Shown: piece after piece, positions 23,262 through 31,156 of the stretch | Position numbering within the stretch: position 1 is the first letter of the stretch | Layout of the letters: each line of letters begins with the position of its first letter | Source of the DNA: Nonomuraea glycinis | Lineage (GTDB): Bacteria; Actinomycetota; Actinomycetes; Streptosporangiales; Streptosporangiaceae | NCBI RefSeq assembly: GCF_014646515.1 | Contig: NZ_BMNK01000017.1 | Span: 62,001-126,000, forward strand | Length of the DNA: 64,000 bases | Direction: 5' to 3' | Made by a program: the position numbers and the translations under genes | Notes under the pieces: model-generated | The model's input: the letters and a program-made list of their open reading frames with translations, nothing else | Database searches by the model: none | What the model was told of the DNA's origin: nothing

Positions 23262-24434
23262 TCAGGAGCACAGGGCGGTGTCGAGGGCCTTGTTGACCTT
23301 GTCCGCTGCTGGCTGGGTGGTGGGCAGGGCGGTGACGGCGATGGTGGCGGCGCGGCCGTCCTTCGTGATGCCGGTACGGGTCTCGTAGCCGTCGATGTCG
23401 CCGCCGTGGCCGTAGGCGTAGCCGCCACAGCTCAGCTTGATCTTGAGGAGTCCGAGGCCGTACGTCCAGCCGGCGGGGAAGCCGGGGGCCTTCATGGTGT
23501 CCTTCATCTGCTTGAGCTGCGCCGGCTTGAGCAGCTTGCCGTCCATCAGCGCGACCAGGAACCGGTTGAGGTCGCTGGGGGTGCCGACGAGCTGGCCGGC
23601 GGCCCAGCCCCAGGACGGGTCGAGCCTGGTGACGTCCGCCAGGGACTTGGCGGCCTGCTTTCCGGGCTTCTTGGGGGCGTACCCGCTGGGGTGCGCCCCG
23701 CGGATGCCCTGCTCGCCGATGCCGGGCCAGTAGGTGCCCCGCAGTCCGGCCGGCTTGATGATCCGCTCGGTGATCTCCTCGCCGATCGGCCGCCCGGTCA
23801 CCTGCTGTACGAGCAGGCCGAGCGCCACATAGCCGGTGTTGCTGTACGCCCAGCCCTTGCCGGGGGCGAAGTCCGGCTTGTGCGCCAGCCCGGTGTTCAG
23901 CAGCGCGTGCGGTTCGGCGTACGTGTGCTGGATCTTGAAGATCGACGGCATGTTCGCGGTGTAGCTGTGCAGGCCGCTGGTGTGCTGGAGCAGCTGCCGG
24001 GTGGTGATCTTACGGCCGTCGTTGCCCTTGCCGCGGATCACCTTGGGCAGGTACTTCTCGACGGGCGCATCTAGCTTGATCTTTCCCTCGGCGGCCAGCT
24101 GCAGCACGACCACGGCGGTGAACATCTTGGTGTTGCTGGCGATGCGCACCTGCCCGTCGACGGGGACCTCCGCCTTCGTCTTCAGGTCGCCCACCCCGGC
24201 GGTGTAGTTGCGGACCTGCCCGTTCGCGTCGCGCACCGACGCCAGGGCGCCGGGGAGCTCGCCGCTGCGGACCGCCTTGTCCAGGCTGGTCTGTACGGCG
24301 TCGCTCTGCCGCACGGTGTCGGCGCTCGCCGGCCCGGCGAGACCCACGCCGCCCAGCACGGCGACGGCCAGGGCGGCCAGAGCCGGCCGGCCGCGACGGC
24401 TGCCGGACGGGGACTTGACGGTGTGGTTCGACAT
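23262..24434 (-). CDS. Secreted serine hydrolase, DD-carboxypeptidase/class C beta-lactamase fold
   Basis: A 390-residue exported protein with a signal peptide (residues 1-38, Ala-rich core, PASA cleavage region). The S12 family motifs are present: SNTK with Ser100 and Lys103, YSN (Y197) and a C-terminal HGGDIDG in place of KTG. Such enzymes act on D-Ala-D-Ala peptides, D-amino-acid amides or esters; the precise substrate is unknown. The ATG at 24434 has GGGAG upstream. It is divergent from another exported protein. Confidence 0.87.
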   Translation of the reverse strand: MSNHTVKSPSGSRRGRPALAALAVAVLGGVGLAGPASADTVRQSDAVQTSLDKAVRSGELPGALASVRDANGQVRNYTAGVGDLKTKAEVPVDGQVRIASNTKMFTAVVVLQLAAEGKIKLDAPVEKYLPKVIRGKGNDGRKITTRQLLQHTSGLHSYTANMPSIFKIQHTYAEPHALLNTGLAHKPDFAPGKGWAYSNTGYVALGLLVQQVTGRPIGEEITERIIKPAGLRGTYWPGIGEQGIRGAHPSGYAPKKPGKQAAKSLADVTRLDPSWGWAAGQLVGTPSDLNRFLVALMDGKLLKPAQLKQMKDTMKAPGFPAGWTYGLGLLKIKLSCGGYAYGHGGDIDGYETRTGITKDGRAATIAVTALPTTQPAADKVNKALDTALCS

Positions 24435-24760
24435 GGGGGGCTCCCTGCTCGATGACTCGTTAAGCGATGTCACCAGCATGTCGGCGGGCCGTCTGATGAT
24501 CGATCCCGCGCACTGGAGAGCGGTGGTACAGCCAGTGCTACCTTCTCCGTGCCGCTCGGAGCTTGCGTCCCTCATGCGATCGACAAGACGACCTCGGATG
24601 GGACGGGCCTCGATACAGGAAGATCGGCGAGTGCTGCCGTACAAGGAAGCCAACCCACGAGCGCCATATCTTCGTCACTCTCTGTTGTCATTCAGTTACA
24701 TAGAGTGTTTATTGGAGCTGTCTGCCGGTGCAGACATTCCCGTACAGCGAAGGAGCCCCC
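24435..24760. promoter_or_regulatory. 326-bp divergent promoter region
   Basis: No gene is seen here. For the rightward secreted protein, TTGTCA (24685-24690), a 17-bp spacer and TTTATT (24708-24713) form a plausible sigma-70-type promoter in an AT-richer stretch. The leftward promoter of the serine hydrolase is not obvious. A GGTA/TACC inverted repeat near 24530-24542 is weak. Confidence 0.5.
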
Positions 24761-25126
24761 ATGACGACTCTCCTCGGCAGGACCGCAGTGCTGCTGGCCA
24801 TGGCGACGGCCGCCGTCGGCCTGGCCGTGCCCGCTGCCGCCGTCACCACCACGGCCGCCCAGGCCGCCGCCCAAGTGCCCTGTCCCAGGGCCATCGGGCT
24901 GGTCTGCGGCCAGACCGCTGAGGGCGAGCTAAGGGTCATCACCAGGGACGAGCACATCATCCTCCCGCCCATCGTCCGGGCGCTGAACCAGACCCCCGGC
25001 CCCTGGTGCTTCTTCTCGGCGCCAGGCTTCAACGGCGACCGCCGCGAAGTCGCGCCGTGGGAGACCGTCGAGGACTTCGGCTTCGAAGTCCTCTCCGCCC
25101 GCCACGGCGCGTGCACCTGGTCATGA
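24761..25126 (+). CDS. Small secreted protein, peptidase-inhibitor I36-like
   Basis: A 121-residue exported protein. Residues 1-~35 are a signal peptide. The mature part has four Cys (VPCPRAIGLVCG, WCFFSAPGF, HGACTW), probably two disulfides. The segment CFFSAPGFNGDRREV resembles the beta/gamma-crystallin-like fold of the I36 inhibitors of Streptomyces; that assignment is tentative. The ATG at 24761 has GAAGGAG upstream, which excludes the longer frame from 24728. A strong terminator region follows. Confidence 0.7.
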   Translation: MTTLLGRTAVLLAMATAAVGLAVPAAAVTTTAAQAAAQVPCPRAIGLVCGQTAEGELRVITRDEHIILPPIVRALNQTPGPWCFFSAPGFNGDRREVAPWETVEDFGFEVLSARHGACTWS

Positions 25127-25165
25127 GCTTCGGCTCCTGACCTGACCTCCGGCCGTTGAGGCCAG

Positions 25166-25196
25166 GCCGCCGGCCCCGACATGAGGGTCCGGCGGC
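25166..25196. terminator. Hairpin downstream of the secreted protein
   Basis: GCCGCCGG and CCGGCGGC form an 8-bp stem with a 15-nt loop, followed by GCTT. It is the first of two hairpins between the convergent secreted-protein gene and glnA1. Confidence 0.5.
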
Positions 25197-25271
25197 GCTT
25201 CACGTCCAGGCGCCGCCGGGCGCCGGGCATCAGCGAGACGCCGCCGAGAGTGGGAGGCGTCGCCAAGTACG

Positions 25272-25307
25272 GAGCGGCCCGGCATCGATGACGAAGCCGG
25301 GCCGCTC
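25272..25307. terminator. Strong terminator hairpin after glnA1
   Basis: GAGCGGCCCGGC and GCCGGGCCGCTC form a perfect 12-bp stem with a 12-nt loop, followed by TGTTGTGT. It suits termination in both directions. Confidence 0.8.
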
Positions 25308-25415
25308 TGTTGTGTCAGGGGAGGAGAAGGGACGGAGAAGACGAGCAACGAGGAGAAGGTTCGTCCAGCTCAACGCCCGTTCCGGGGAAGGTCGCCGAGC
25401 CGGAGGACCCCGCCG

Positions 25416-26840
25416 TCACACGTCGTAGTAGAGCTCGAACTCGTGCGGGTGCGGGCGCAGCCGGATCGGGTCGACCTCGTTCTCGCGCTTGTAGGCCACC
25501 CACGTCTCGATCAGGTCCGGCGTGAAGACGCCGCCCTCAAGGAGGTAGTCGTGGTCCGCCTCCAGCGCGTCGAGCACCTCGGTCAGCGAGCCGGGCACCT
25601 GCGGGACCTGGCGGGCCTCCTCGGGCGGGAGCTCGTAGAGGTCCTTGTCCATGGGCTCCGGCGGCTCGATCTTGTTGCGGATGCCGTCGATGCCCGCCAT
25701 CAGCATGGCCGAGAACGCGAAGTACGGGTTGCAGGACGGGTCCGGCACCCGGAACTCGATGCGCTTCGCCTTCGGGTTGGAGCCGGTGATCGGGATGCGG
25801 ACGCACGCCGAGCGGTTGCGCTGGGAGTAGACCAGGTTGACCGGCGCCTCGTAGCCCGGCACCAGGCGGTGGTAGCTGTTGACCGTCGGGTTGGTGAACG
25901 CCAGCAGCGACGGCGCGTGCTTGAGCAGGCCGCCGATGTAGTAGCGGGCCGTGTCGGACAGACCGGCGTAGCCGACCTCGTCGTAGAACAGCGGCGAGCC
26001 GTCCTTCCACAGCGACTGGTGGCAGTGCATGCCGGACCCGTTGTCGCCGAAGATCGGCTTGGGCATGAACGTGACCGTGTGGCCGTACTCAAGGGCGGTG
26101 CTTTTGATGACGTACTTGTAGAGCATCAGGTTGTCGGCCGTCTTGAGCAGCGTGCCGAACCGGAAGTCGATCTCCGCTTGGCCCGCCGTGCCGACCTCGT
26201 GGTGCTGCATCTCGACGTCGATGCCGCACTCGATGAGGTTGCGGACCATCTCCGAGCGCAGGTCGGTGAAGTGGTCCATCGGCGGCACCGGGAAGTAGCC
26301 GCCCTTGTAGCGCGGCTTGTAGCCGAGGTTGCCGCCTTCGGTGGCTTTGCCGGTGTTCCAGGCTCCTTCGATGGAGTCGATGTAGTAATAGCCGGCGTTC
26401 TCGCGCGTCTCGAAGCGGACGTCGTCGAAGATGTAGAACTCGGCCTCCGGGCCGAAGTAGACCGTGTCGGCGATGCCGGTGCCACGGAGGTATTCCTCCG
26501 CCTTGCGGGCGACGTTACGCGGGTCGCGGCTGTAGGCCTCGCCGGTCAGCGGGTCGTGCACGAAGAAGTTGATGTTGAGCGTCTTGTGCTGGCGGAACGG
26601 GTCCAGCACCGCGCTCGACGGGTCCGGCAGGAGCAGCATGTCGGACTCGTGGATGGCCTGGAAGCCGCGGATCGACGAGCCATCGAACATGAGGCCGTCG
26701 GTGAAGACATTGGCGGCGAAGTTCTCAACCGGAAAAGTGAAGTGGTGCGTCGTTCCCGGCAGGTCGGTGAACCTGACATCGACGAACTGCACTCCTTCGT
26801 CTCTGATGAACTTCAGGACGTCGTCGGCGGAGCTGAACAC
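25416..26840 (-). CDS. glnA: Glutamine synthetase type I
   Basis: A 474-residue GS-I beta enzyme that makes glutamine from glutamate, ammonia and ATP. Family motifs include MFDGSSIRGFQAIHESDM, GPEAEFYIFD, FMPKPIFGDNGSGMHCHQS and NRSACVRIP. The adenylylation site is intact at Tyr402 (KDLYELPPEEA), so it is the target of GlnE encoded 8 kb away. GTG at 26840 is preceded by GGGAGG at good spacing. A four-element GlnR box lies about 50 bp upstream, so it is nitrogen-controlled. This is the main housekeeping glutamine synthetase (GlnA1). Confidence 0.96.
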   Translation of the reverse strand: MFSSADDVLKFIRDEGVQFVDVRFTDLPGTTHHFTFPVENFAANVFTDGLMFDGSSIRGFQAIHESDMLLLPDPSSAVLDPFRQHKTLNINFFVHDPLTGEAYSRDPRNVARKAEEYLRGTGIADTVYFGPEAEFYIFDDVRFETRENAGYYYIDSIEGAWNTGKATEGGNLGYKPRYKGGYFPVPPMDHFTDLRSEMVRNLIECGIDVEMQHHEVGTAGQAEIDFRFGTLLKTADNLMLYKYVIKSTALEYGHTVTFMPKPIFGDNGSGMHCHQSLWKDGSPLFYDEVGYAGLSDTARYYIGGLLKHAPSLLAFTNPTVNSYHRLVPGYEAPVNLVYSQRNRSACVRIPITGSNPKAKRIEFRVPDPSCNPYFAFSAMLMAGIDGIRNKIEPPEPMDKDLYELPPEEARQVPQVPGSLTEVLDALEADHDYLLEGGVFTPDLIETWVAYKRENEVDPIRLRPHPHEFELYYDV

Positions 26841-26890
26841 TCTCGAACCTCCCTGGGAACGGGCTATCAGCCCGACCGTACGGCGCGGCC

Positions 26891-26928
26891 GTTTCCATAC
26901 GGTGTCTCGATTGTTTCGCACGTGTTAC
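26891..26928 (-). promoter_or_regulatory. GlnR box of glnA
   Basis: Read on the minus strand: GTAAC-N6-GAAAC-N6-GACAC-N6-GAAAC, all spacers exactly six bases. Three of the four elements match the known GlnR consensus perfectly and the third has one change. It lies 51 bp upstream of the glnA GTG, where GlnR activates or represses glnA in other actinomycetes. Confidence 0.85.
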
Positions 26929-26935
26929 GCGGTGC

Positions 26936-27223
26936 TCAGGTCGGCTGCGTTCCTGCCGGTACGCGGAAGAACGGGGACGCGCTGTCCTGCGGCGTGGCCT
27001 GATCGGGAGTGAGCAGCTCAGGGCGGAAGACGAGCACCAGTCCCGCCGCGGTGATCACTGCCAGCACGGCCGCCGCCGCGAACCAGGCGCGCGAGATCCG
27101 GCGGCCGGACCCCGAGGAACGGGCCGCCTTGCCCGCGGCCGCTCGCATGCTGCGCCGCTCGTCCTCGCTGATCTGCGCCACCAACTCGTGGAAGCGCGCA
27201 TCCAGGTCGTCCCCATACGGCAT
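26936..27223 (-). CDS. Small single-pass membrane protein
   Basis: A 95-residue protein starting MPYGDDLDARFHELVAQISE. An acidic and helical N-terminus and a basic juxtamembrane stretch (GRRISR) precede one membrane helix (residues ~47-66). A short tail rich in Pro and Gln follows. Small proteins of this kind are commonly found next to glnA in actinomycetes; function unknown. An ATG three codons upstream (27232) is possible. It ends eight bases from the GlnR box, so its 3' end and the glnA promoter are tightly packed. Confidence 0.6.
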   Translation of the reverse strand: MPYGDDLDARFHELVAQISEDERRSMRAAAGKAARSSGSGRRISRAWFAAAAVLAVITAAGLVLVFRPELLTPDQATPQDSASPFFRVPAGTQPT

Positions 27224-27311
27224 GGCGTACATGATGGGCCCGAAGCGGCCCACTTTGAAGCGCGGTTGGGTCACGATCCCGACCGTCCGCCCTGCCGGAT
27301 ACCTTTGAGCC

Positions 27312-27773
27312 ATGAGCAGGAACGAGCCACGCTGGACGCAGACCTGGCTGGGCGGGATGCGATCCGCCGGCGTCGACCTCGGATATCCGGGCCAGCGCCT
27401 GGGGCTGCCCCAGGAGGGCAGCGGATCGATCGCCGGGTGGGGGCGCAGGATCGCCGCGCTGGTCATCGACTGGATGATCTGCACATGGGCGATCACGCAG
27501 CTGCTGCTCGGGACCAACCCGGCCGAGTCGCCGTGGATCCCGGTCCTGGTCTTCGCCGTGCAATATCTCGTGCTCGTCGCCGTCATGGGCCAGACCTTCG
27601 GGCATCGGCTGGCCGGGATCAGGGTCGCGGCGATGGACGGCGGCGATCCGCGCTGGGTGCCGGTGCTGGTGCGCACCGTGCTCCTCGCCCTCGCCATCCC
27701 AGCGCTCATCTTCGACCGCGACCACCGCGGCCTGCACGACAGGACCTCCAACACGATGGTCGTACGCATGTGA
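27312..27773 (+). CDS. RDD-family membrane protein
   Basis: A 153-residue protein with the RDD domain: AGWGRRIAALVIDWMI (the Arg/Asp-containing first helix), a second helix near residues 70-90, MGQTFGHRLAGIRV, and a C-terminal FDRDHRGLHDRTSNTMVV. The family is linked to ion transport or membrane-protein partners but the role is generally unclear. TACCTT lies seven bases before the ATG (leaderless). RDD proteins next to glnA are conserved in actinomycetes. It is divergent from the small membrane protein. Confidence 0.85.
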   Translation: MSRNEPRWTQTWLGGMRSAGVDLGYPGQRLGLPQEGSGSIAGWGRRIAALVIDWMICTWAITQLLLGTNPAESPWIPVLVFAVQYLVLVAVMGQTFGHRLAGIRVAAMDGGDPRWVPVLVRTVLLALAIPALIFDRDHRGLHDRTSNTMVVRM

Positions 27774-27785
27774 TCTCCAAGAGAA

Positions 27786-27821
27786 AACCATACCGGGTTT
27801 ATTTTTGAACTCGGTATGGTT
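27786..27821. promoter_or_regulatory. TetR operator palindrome
   Basis: AACCATACCGGGTT and AACTCGGTATGGTT, 14-nt arms with one mismatch and an 8-nt AT-rich centre. It ends at the -10 hexamer TATGCT (27821-27826) of the following TetR gene, whose ATG follows directly. It is a strong candidate for autoregulation. Confidence 0.75.
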
Positions 27822-27832
27822 ATGCTGCCGTC

Positions 27833-28552
27833 ATGATGGCAGGGCTCAGGCAGCGTAAGAAGGAACAGACGCGGCTGCGCATCGCCGAGGTGGCGTTGCG
27901 GCTGTTCGGTGAGCGTGGGTACGACGCGGTGACGGTCAATGAGATCGCCGAGGCCGCGGGCGTGGCCAAGGTGACGCTGTTCAGTTACTTCCCGACCAAG
28001 GACTGCCTCGTCCTCGACGGGATCCAGGACGACCCCGCCGGGATCGTCGCCGCGCGACGGCCGGGGCAGTCGCCCCTCGACGCGCTGCGCGAGCACTACC
28101 GCGCGGTCGCGGCCCGGGGGGCCGACGGCGTCGACGTCCAGCGGCTGCTGACCCAGGTCCGCGTGGTCTCCGAGACCCCGGCCCTCATGGCGGGCGTCTA
28201 CCAGGCCCACATGGGCCAGCGCTACGAACTGGCCGCCGCACTGGAGGCCGCCTCCAGGCAGGTCCCGGAGGGCGCCATCCCAAGTGCCCCGGAGGGCGCT
28301 GCCCCGAACGACCCGAAGGGCGCCTCCCCAGCGGGTGACGATTCAGAGGGTGGCGAGGTGGCTGAATTGGCGGCGCGGATCATGGCCGGTCAGATCACCG
28401 CGACGCTCACCACCGTCCAGGAGGCGTTCTTTCACCGTCTGGCCGCCGGGATGCCCCTGGAGGAGGCGGGCCGCCGCCGGACGGCCGACGTCGAACTCGC
28501 CTTCAACCTCCTCGAAAACGGCTTCAAGCCGAAAAATGGAGATAAATCGTGA
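27833..28552 (+). CDS. TetR-family regulator with internal tandem repeat
   Basis: A 239-residue TetR. The HTH spans residues ~8-58 (QTRLRIAEVALRLF, then VTVNEIAEAAGVAKVTLFSYF). The ligand domain is interrupted at residues ~145-168 by three 8-residue repeats with the core PEGA or PKGA, encoded by a 24-bp tandem DNA repeat; this loop is not typical of the family. It starts at an ATG about seven bases after TATGCT (leaderless). The stop overlaps the start of the next gene (GTGA), and a near-perfect operator lies upstream, so it likely represses its own operon. Confidence 0.85.
   Translation: MMAGLRQRKKEQTRLRIAEVALRLFGERGYDAVTVNEIAEAAGVAKVTLFSYFPTKDCLVLDGIQDDPAGIVAARRPGQSPLDALREHYRAVAARGADGVDVQRLLTQVRVVSETPALMAGVYQAHMGQRYELAAALEAASRQVPEGAIPSAPEGAAPNDPKGASPAGDDSEGGEVAELAARIMAGQITATLTTVQEAFFHRLAAGMPLEEAGRRRTADVELAFNLLENGFKPKNGDKS
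28264..28335 (+). repeat. 24-bp in-frame tandem repeat in the TetR gene
   Basis: Three copies of a 24-bp unit centred on CCGGAGGGCGC / CCGAAGGGCGC at 28265, 28289 and 28313. It adds 24 residues (PEGAIPSA, PEGAAPND, PKGASPAG) to a surface loop and keeps the frame. Confidence 0.85.
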
Positions 28553-29490
28553 AAAAAGGGATCAACTACGACACCGGCTTCCTCCCCGAGCCGGACCGCA
28601 GCCGTAAAGCGTTCGACGCCGAGACCGTCCGCCGCGAGATGCGAGTGATCGCCAACGACCTGCACTGCCAGGTCGTCCGCGTCTCCGGCGCCGACCCCGC
28701 CCGCCTGTCCGTCGCCGCCGAGCAGGCGGCCGCCGCCGGCCTGGAGGTCTGGTTCGCGCCGTTCCCCGTCGACCTCCACCCCCAGGACACGCTCGACCTG
28801 TACGCCGAGTCGGCCCGCCGAGCCGAGACCCTGCGCGCGAGCGGTGCCGAAGTGGTCCTGGTCGCCGGCTGCGAGACCAGCGCCTTCTGCCACGGCTTCC
28901 TCCCCGGCGCCACGTACGGCGAGCGCATGCGGGCCATGGCCACAGCGGACGCCGACTGGTGGCAGACCACGATCCCCCAGATCACGCCCACCCTCGACAC
29001 CCACCTGGCGAAGACGGCCGAGACCATCAGGCCCCTGTTCCACGGCAGGCTCACCTACGCCGCCGGCCCCTGGGAGTTCATCGACTGGACCCCGTTCGAC
29101 CTGGTAGGCGTGGACGCCTACCGCGCCGCCTACAACGCCGGCCACTTCCGCGAGGAGCTGCGCGCCCACTTCAAGCATGGCAAGCCCGTCGCCGTCACCG
29201 AGTTCGGCACCTGCCCCTACCGGGGCGCGGCCGAGCAGGGCGGCTCGGCCTGGCTGGTGCCCGGCGACGCGGTCCCCGACGAGGGCGAGCAGGTCCGCTA
29301 CCTGGAGGAGCTGATCGACCTCTTCGAGGAGGAGGGCGTCGAGACGGCCTTGTGGTTCACCTTCGCGGGCTACACCCGCCTCGGCGCCGCCGACCTGGGC
29401 TCCTACGGCGTGGTCAGGATGCTGGACGAGACCCACTGGGAGCCCAGGGAGGTCTTCGGCGCGATGGCCGCTAGGTATTCGCGCAGGTGA
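28549..29490 (+). CDS. TIM-barrel glycosidase-like protein
   Basis: A 313-residue protein often annotated as abortive infection protein, but it looks like a glycoside-hydrolase-type (beta/alpha)8 barrel. Strand ends include GLEVWFAPFP, EVVLVAGCETSAF, DLVGVDAYR and VAVTEFGTCPY, where the Glu of TEFG sits where clan A hydrolases keep a catalytic residue. Substrate unknown; there is no signal peptide, so it is cytoplasmic. The GTG overlaps the TetR stop, with GGAG upstream, so the two genes are coupled and probably induced together. The 3' end overlaps the convergent methyltransferase by 20 bp. I see no direct evidence for phage defence. Confidence 0.65.
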   Translation: MKKGINYDTGFLPEPDRSRKAFDAETVRREMRVIANDLHCQVVRVSGADPARLSVAAEQAAAAGLEVWFAPFPVDLHPQDTLDLYAESARRAETLRASGAEVVLVAGCETSAFCHGFLPGATYGERMRAMATADADWWQTTIPQITPTLDTHLAKTAETIRPLFHGRLTYAAGPWEFIDWTPFDLVGVDAYRAAYNAGHFREELRAHFKHGKPVAVTEFGTCPYRGAAEQGGSAWLVPGDAVPDEGEQVRYLEELIDLFEEEGVETALWFTFAGYTRLGAADLGSYGVVRMLDETHWEPREVFGAMAARYSRR

Positions 29491-30247
29491 AGATGGCGGT
29501 GCCCGGCAGGTGCCTGCCGCGCAACGGACTCCACCCGCCCCACACCCGCTCGTGCCCCTGCGGCCACTCGGGCTCCAGCAGGCCGGTGACGGTCAGCCCG
29601 GAGGCGACGACCAGACCCACCCAGTCGCCCATCGTGCGATGGTGCTCGACGTAGGTGGGCGTACCGTCCTCGTCACGTTCGACGTAGGGGGTGCGGTCGA
29701 AGTAGGACCGGTCGGAGGTCAGCCCGCGCGGCCCCGGATCGTCCGGGAACGCCCACCGGATCGGGTGGCTGACCGAGAACACGAACCGGCCGCCCGGCCT
29801 GAGCACCCGGCGCACCTCCCGGAAGACCGCCGCCGGGTCGGCCACGAACGGCAGCGCGCCGAACGCCGAACAGGCCAGGTCGAAGGCGTCGCCGGCGAAC
29901 GGCAGCACCTCGGCGTCGGCCTGCACCACGGGAACGCGCACGCCGCTGTCGAGGTCGATGCGCCGGGCGTGCAGCAACTGCCGGTGCGACAGGTCGAAGG
30001 CCGCGACCTCGGCGCCCTGGGCGACCAGCCAGCGCGCGCACTGGGCCGCCCCGCAGCCGATCTCCAGGACGCGCCGCCCGCGCACCTCGCCGAGCAGGCG
30101 GGCGTCGGCCTCGTCCACGCCCTCCGGGCACCAGACGAAGCCGGCGTCCCGCAGGAAGTCGCCGTGCTCCACCTGGTAGTCGTCGGCGTTGCCGTCCCAC
30201 CAGCCGCGGTTGGCCCGCGAGGACGTGGACGTCACGGGGGAGGGCAC
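29471..30247 (-). CDS. SAM-dependent methyltransferase
   Basis: A 258-residue class I methyltransferase of the Methyltransf_11 type. Motif I is VLEIGCGAAQCARWL, the acidic end of strand 2 is AAFDLS, and motif IV is FDLACSAFGALPFV, with the conserved VLRPGGRFVFSVSHP. The target is unknown; small-molecule or quinone-like substrates are common. The GTG start shares a base with the TAG stop of the DUF4191 gene (TAGTG), so they are translationally coupled. Confidence 0.82.
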   Translation of the reverse strand: MPSPVTSTSSRANRGWWDGNADDYQVEHGDFLRDAGFVWCPEGVDEADARLLGEVRGRRVLEIGCGAAQCARWLVAQGAEVAAFDLSHRQLLHARRIDLDSGVRVPVVQADAEVLPFAGDAFDLACSAFGALPFVADPAAVFREVRRVLRPGGRFVFSVSHPIRWAFPDDPGPRGLTSDRSYFDRTPYVERDEDGTPTYVEHHRTMGDWVGLVVASGLTVTGLLEPEWPQGHERVWGGWSPLRGRHLPGTAIFTCANT

Positions 30248-30927
30248 TAGCGCATCTTGGGGCCGCGCGGCATCCGCACACCCTTGGGCATCGGCCCCTT
30301 GGGCATCGGCATGTTCTTCGGCAGGGACCGCAGCCGGTCCTTGACCTCGTTGATGGCGGGCTTCTTCAGGTTGCGCGGCAGCTTCATGATGTGCCGCTGC
30401 AGCTTGGCCAGCGGCACCTGACCCTCGCCGTCACCGCACTGGATGTCGTAGATCTCGATGCCCAGCACCACCCGCGCGACCCGCTTCTTCTCGGCCGCCA
30501 GCATCTTCGCCACCCGGTTGCCGGGCCCTTCCGACACCAGCACGACCCCCGGGTGGCCGATCACCAGGTGGATCAGGTCCTGGTCACGGTTGACCGCCAT
30601 GGCGGGGGTCACCTGCCAGTTGCCGCGCATGCCCTGCAGCACCGCCGCCGCGGCGCCCGTCTGGCCGTGCAGGATCGAATACTGGGCCCGCTGCGCGAGC
30701 TGCCCGAACACGACGAGGCCGACCGTGAAGGCCGCCAGGATGCCCAGGAACACGGAATACCACAGATAGTCCGTGACCAGACCGATCACGACGATCACAG
30801 CCAGCGTGCCGACCGCCGAAAGGAAGACGATCGGCATTCCCTTGGGATTGGCCTGCTTGATGATCTTCGCGATCATACGGAGCTGCTTGATGCGCCCCGG
30901 CTTCTCTGGATCCTCGGACTTCGCCAT
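30247..30927 (-). CDS. DUF4191 membrane protein
   Basis: A 226-residue protein with two adjacent membrane helices (residues ~33-52 and 57-76), then a soluble domain, and a strongly basic C-terminus with a repeated MPKG/MPRG pattern (MPMPKGPMPKGVRMPRGPKM). This matches actinobacterial DUF4191 proteins, usually found near lipA and glnA. Function unknown. A TATCCT hexamer lies close to the ATG. The downstream methyltransferase is coupled to it. Confidence 0.8.
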   Translation of the reverse strand: MAKSEDPEKPGRIKQLRMIAKIIKQANPKGMPIVFLSAVGTLAVIVVIGLVTDYLWYSVFLGILAAFTVGLVVFGQLAQRAQYSILHGQTGAAAAVLQGMRGNWQVTPAMAVNRDQDLIHLVIGHPGVVLVSEGPGNRVAKMLAAEKKRVARVVLGIEIYDIQCGDGEGQVPLAKLQRHIMKLPRNLKKPAINEVKDRLRSLPKNMPMPKGPMPKGVRMPRGPKMR

Positions 30928-31087
30928 GGAAGGAAGGATACAAACGAACCGGACAGGTGCGAGAACGCGGTGGCCGGATCTTCCGCGTTGAGACGCGTTC
31001 GAAACCCCTTTTCGGGTACGGACGCCGCACGCGTCATGGCTCAGCGGCGGCGCCCGTCCCTTTTGTCAGACCTTGACCGTCAGAATC

Positions 31088-31156
31088 TCCCGGAAGCCGC
31101 CAGGTTGGAGCGAGCCGGATCACCCGGAAGCCGCCAGGTGGGGCCCGGTCACCCGG
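31088..31156. repeat. Direct repeat at the 3' end of the hydrolase gene
   Basis: CCCGGAAGCCGCCAGGT occurs at 31089-31105 and 31123-31139 (34-bp period). TCACCCGG of the second copy recurs at 31149 as the stop region of the minus-strand hydrolase. The remaining gap 30928-31087 shows no gene. Confidence 0.7.

Noticed and set aside
28549..29490. Phage-defence (abortive infection) gene
   Set aside because: The common annotation label is not supported by sequence; the protein looks like a glycosidase-type barrel under TetR control.
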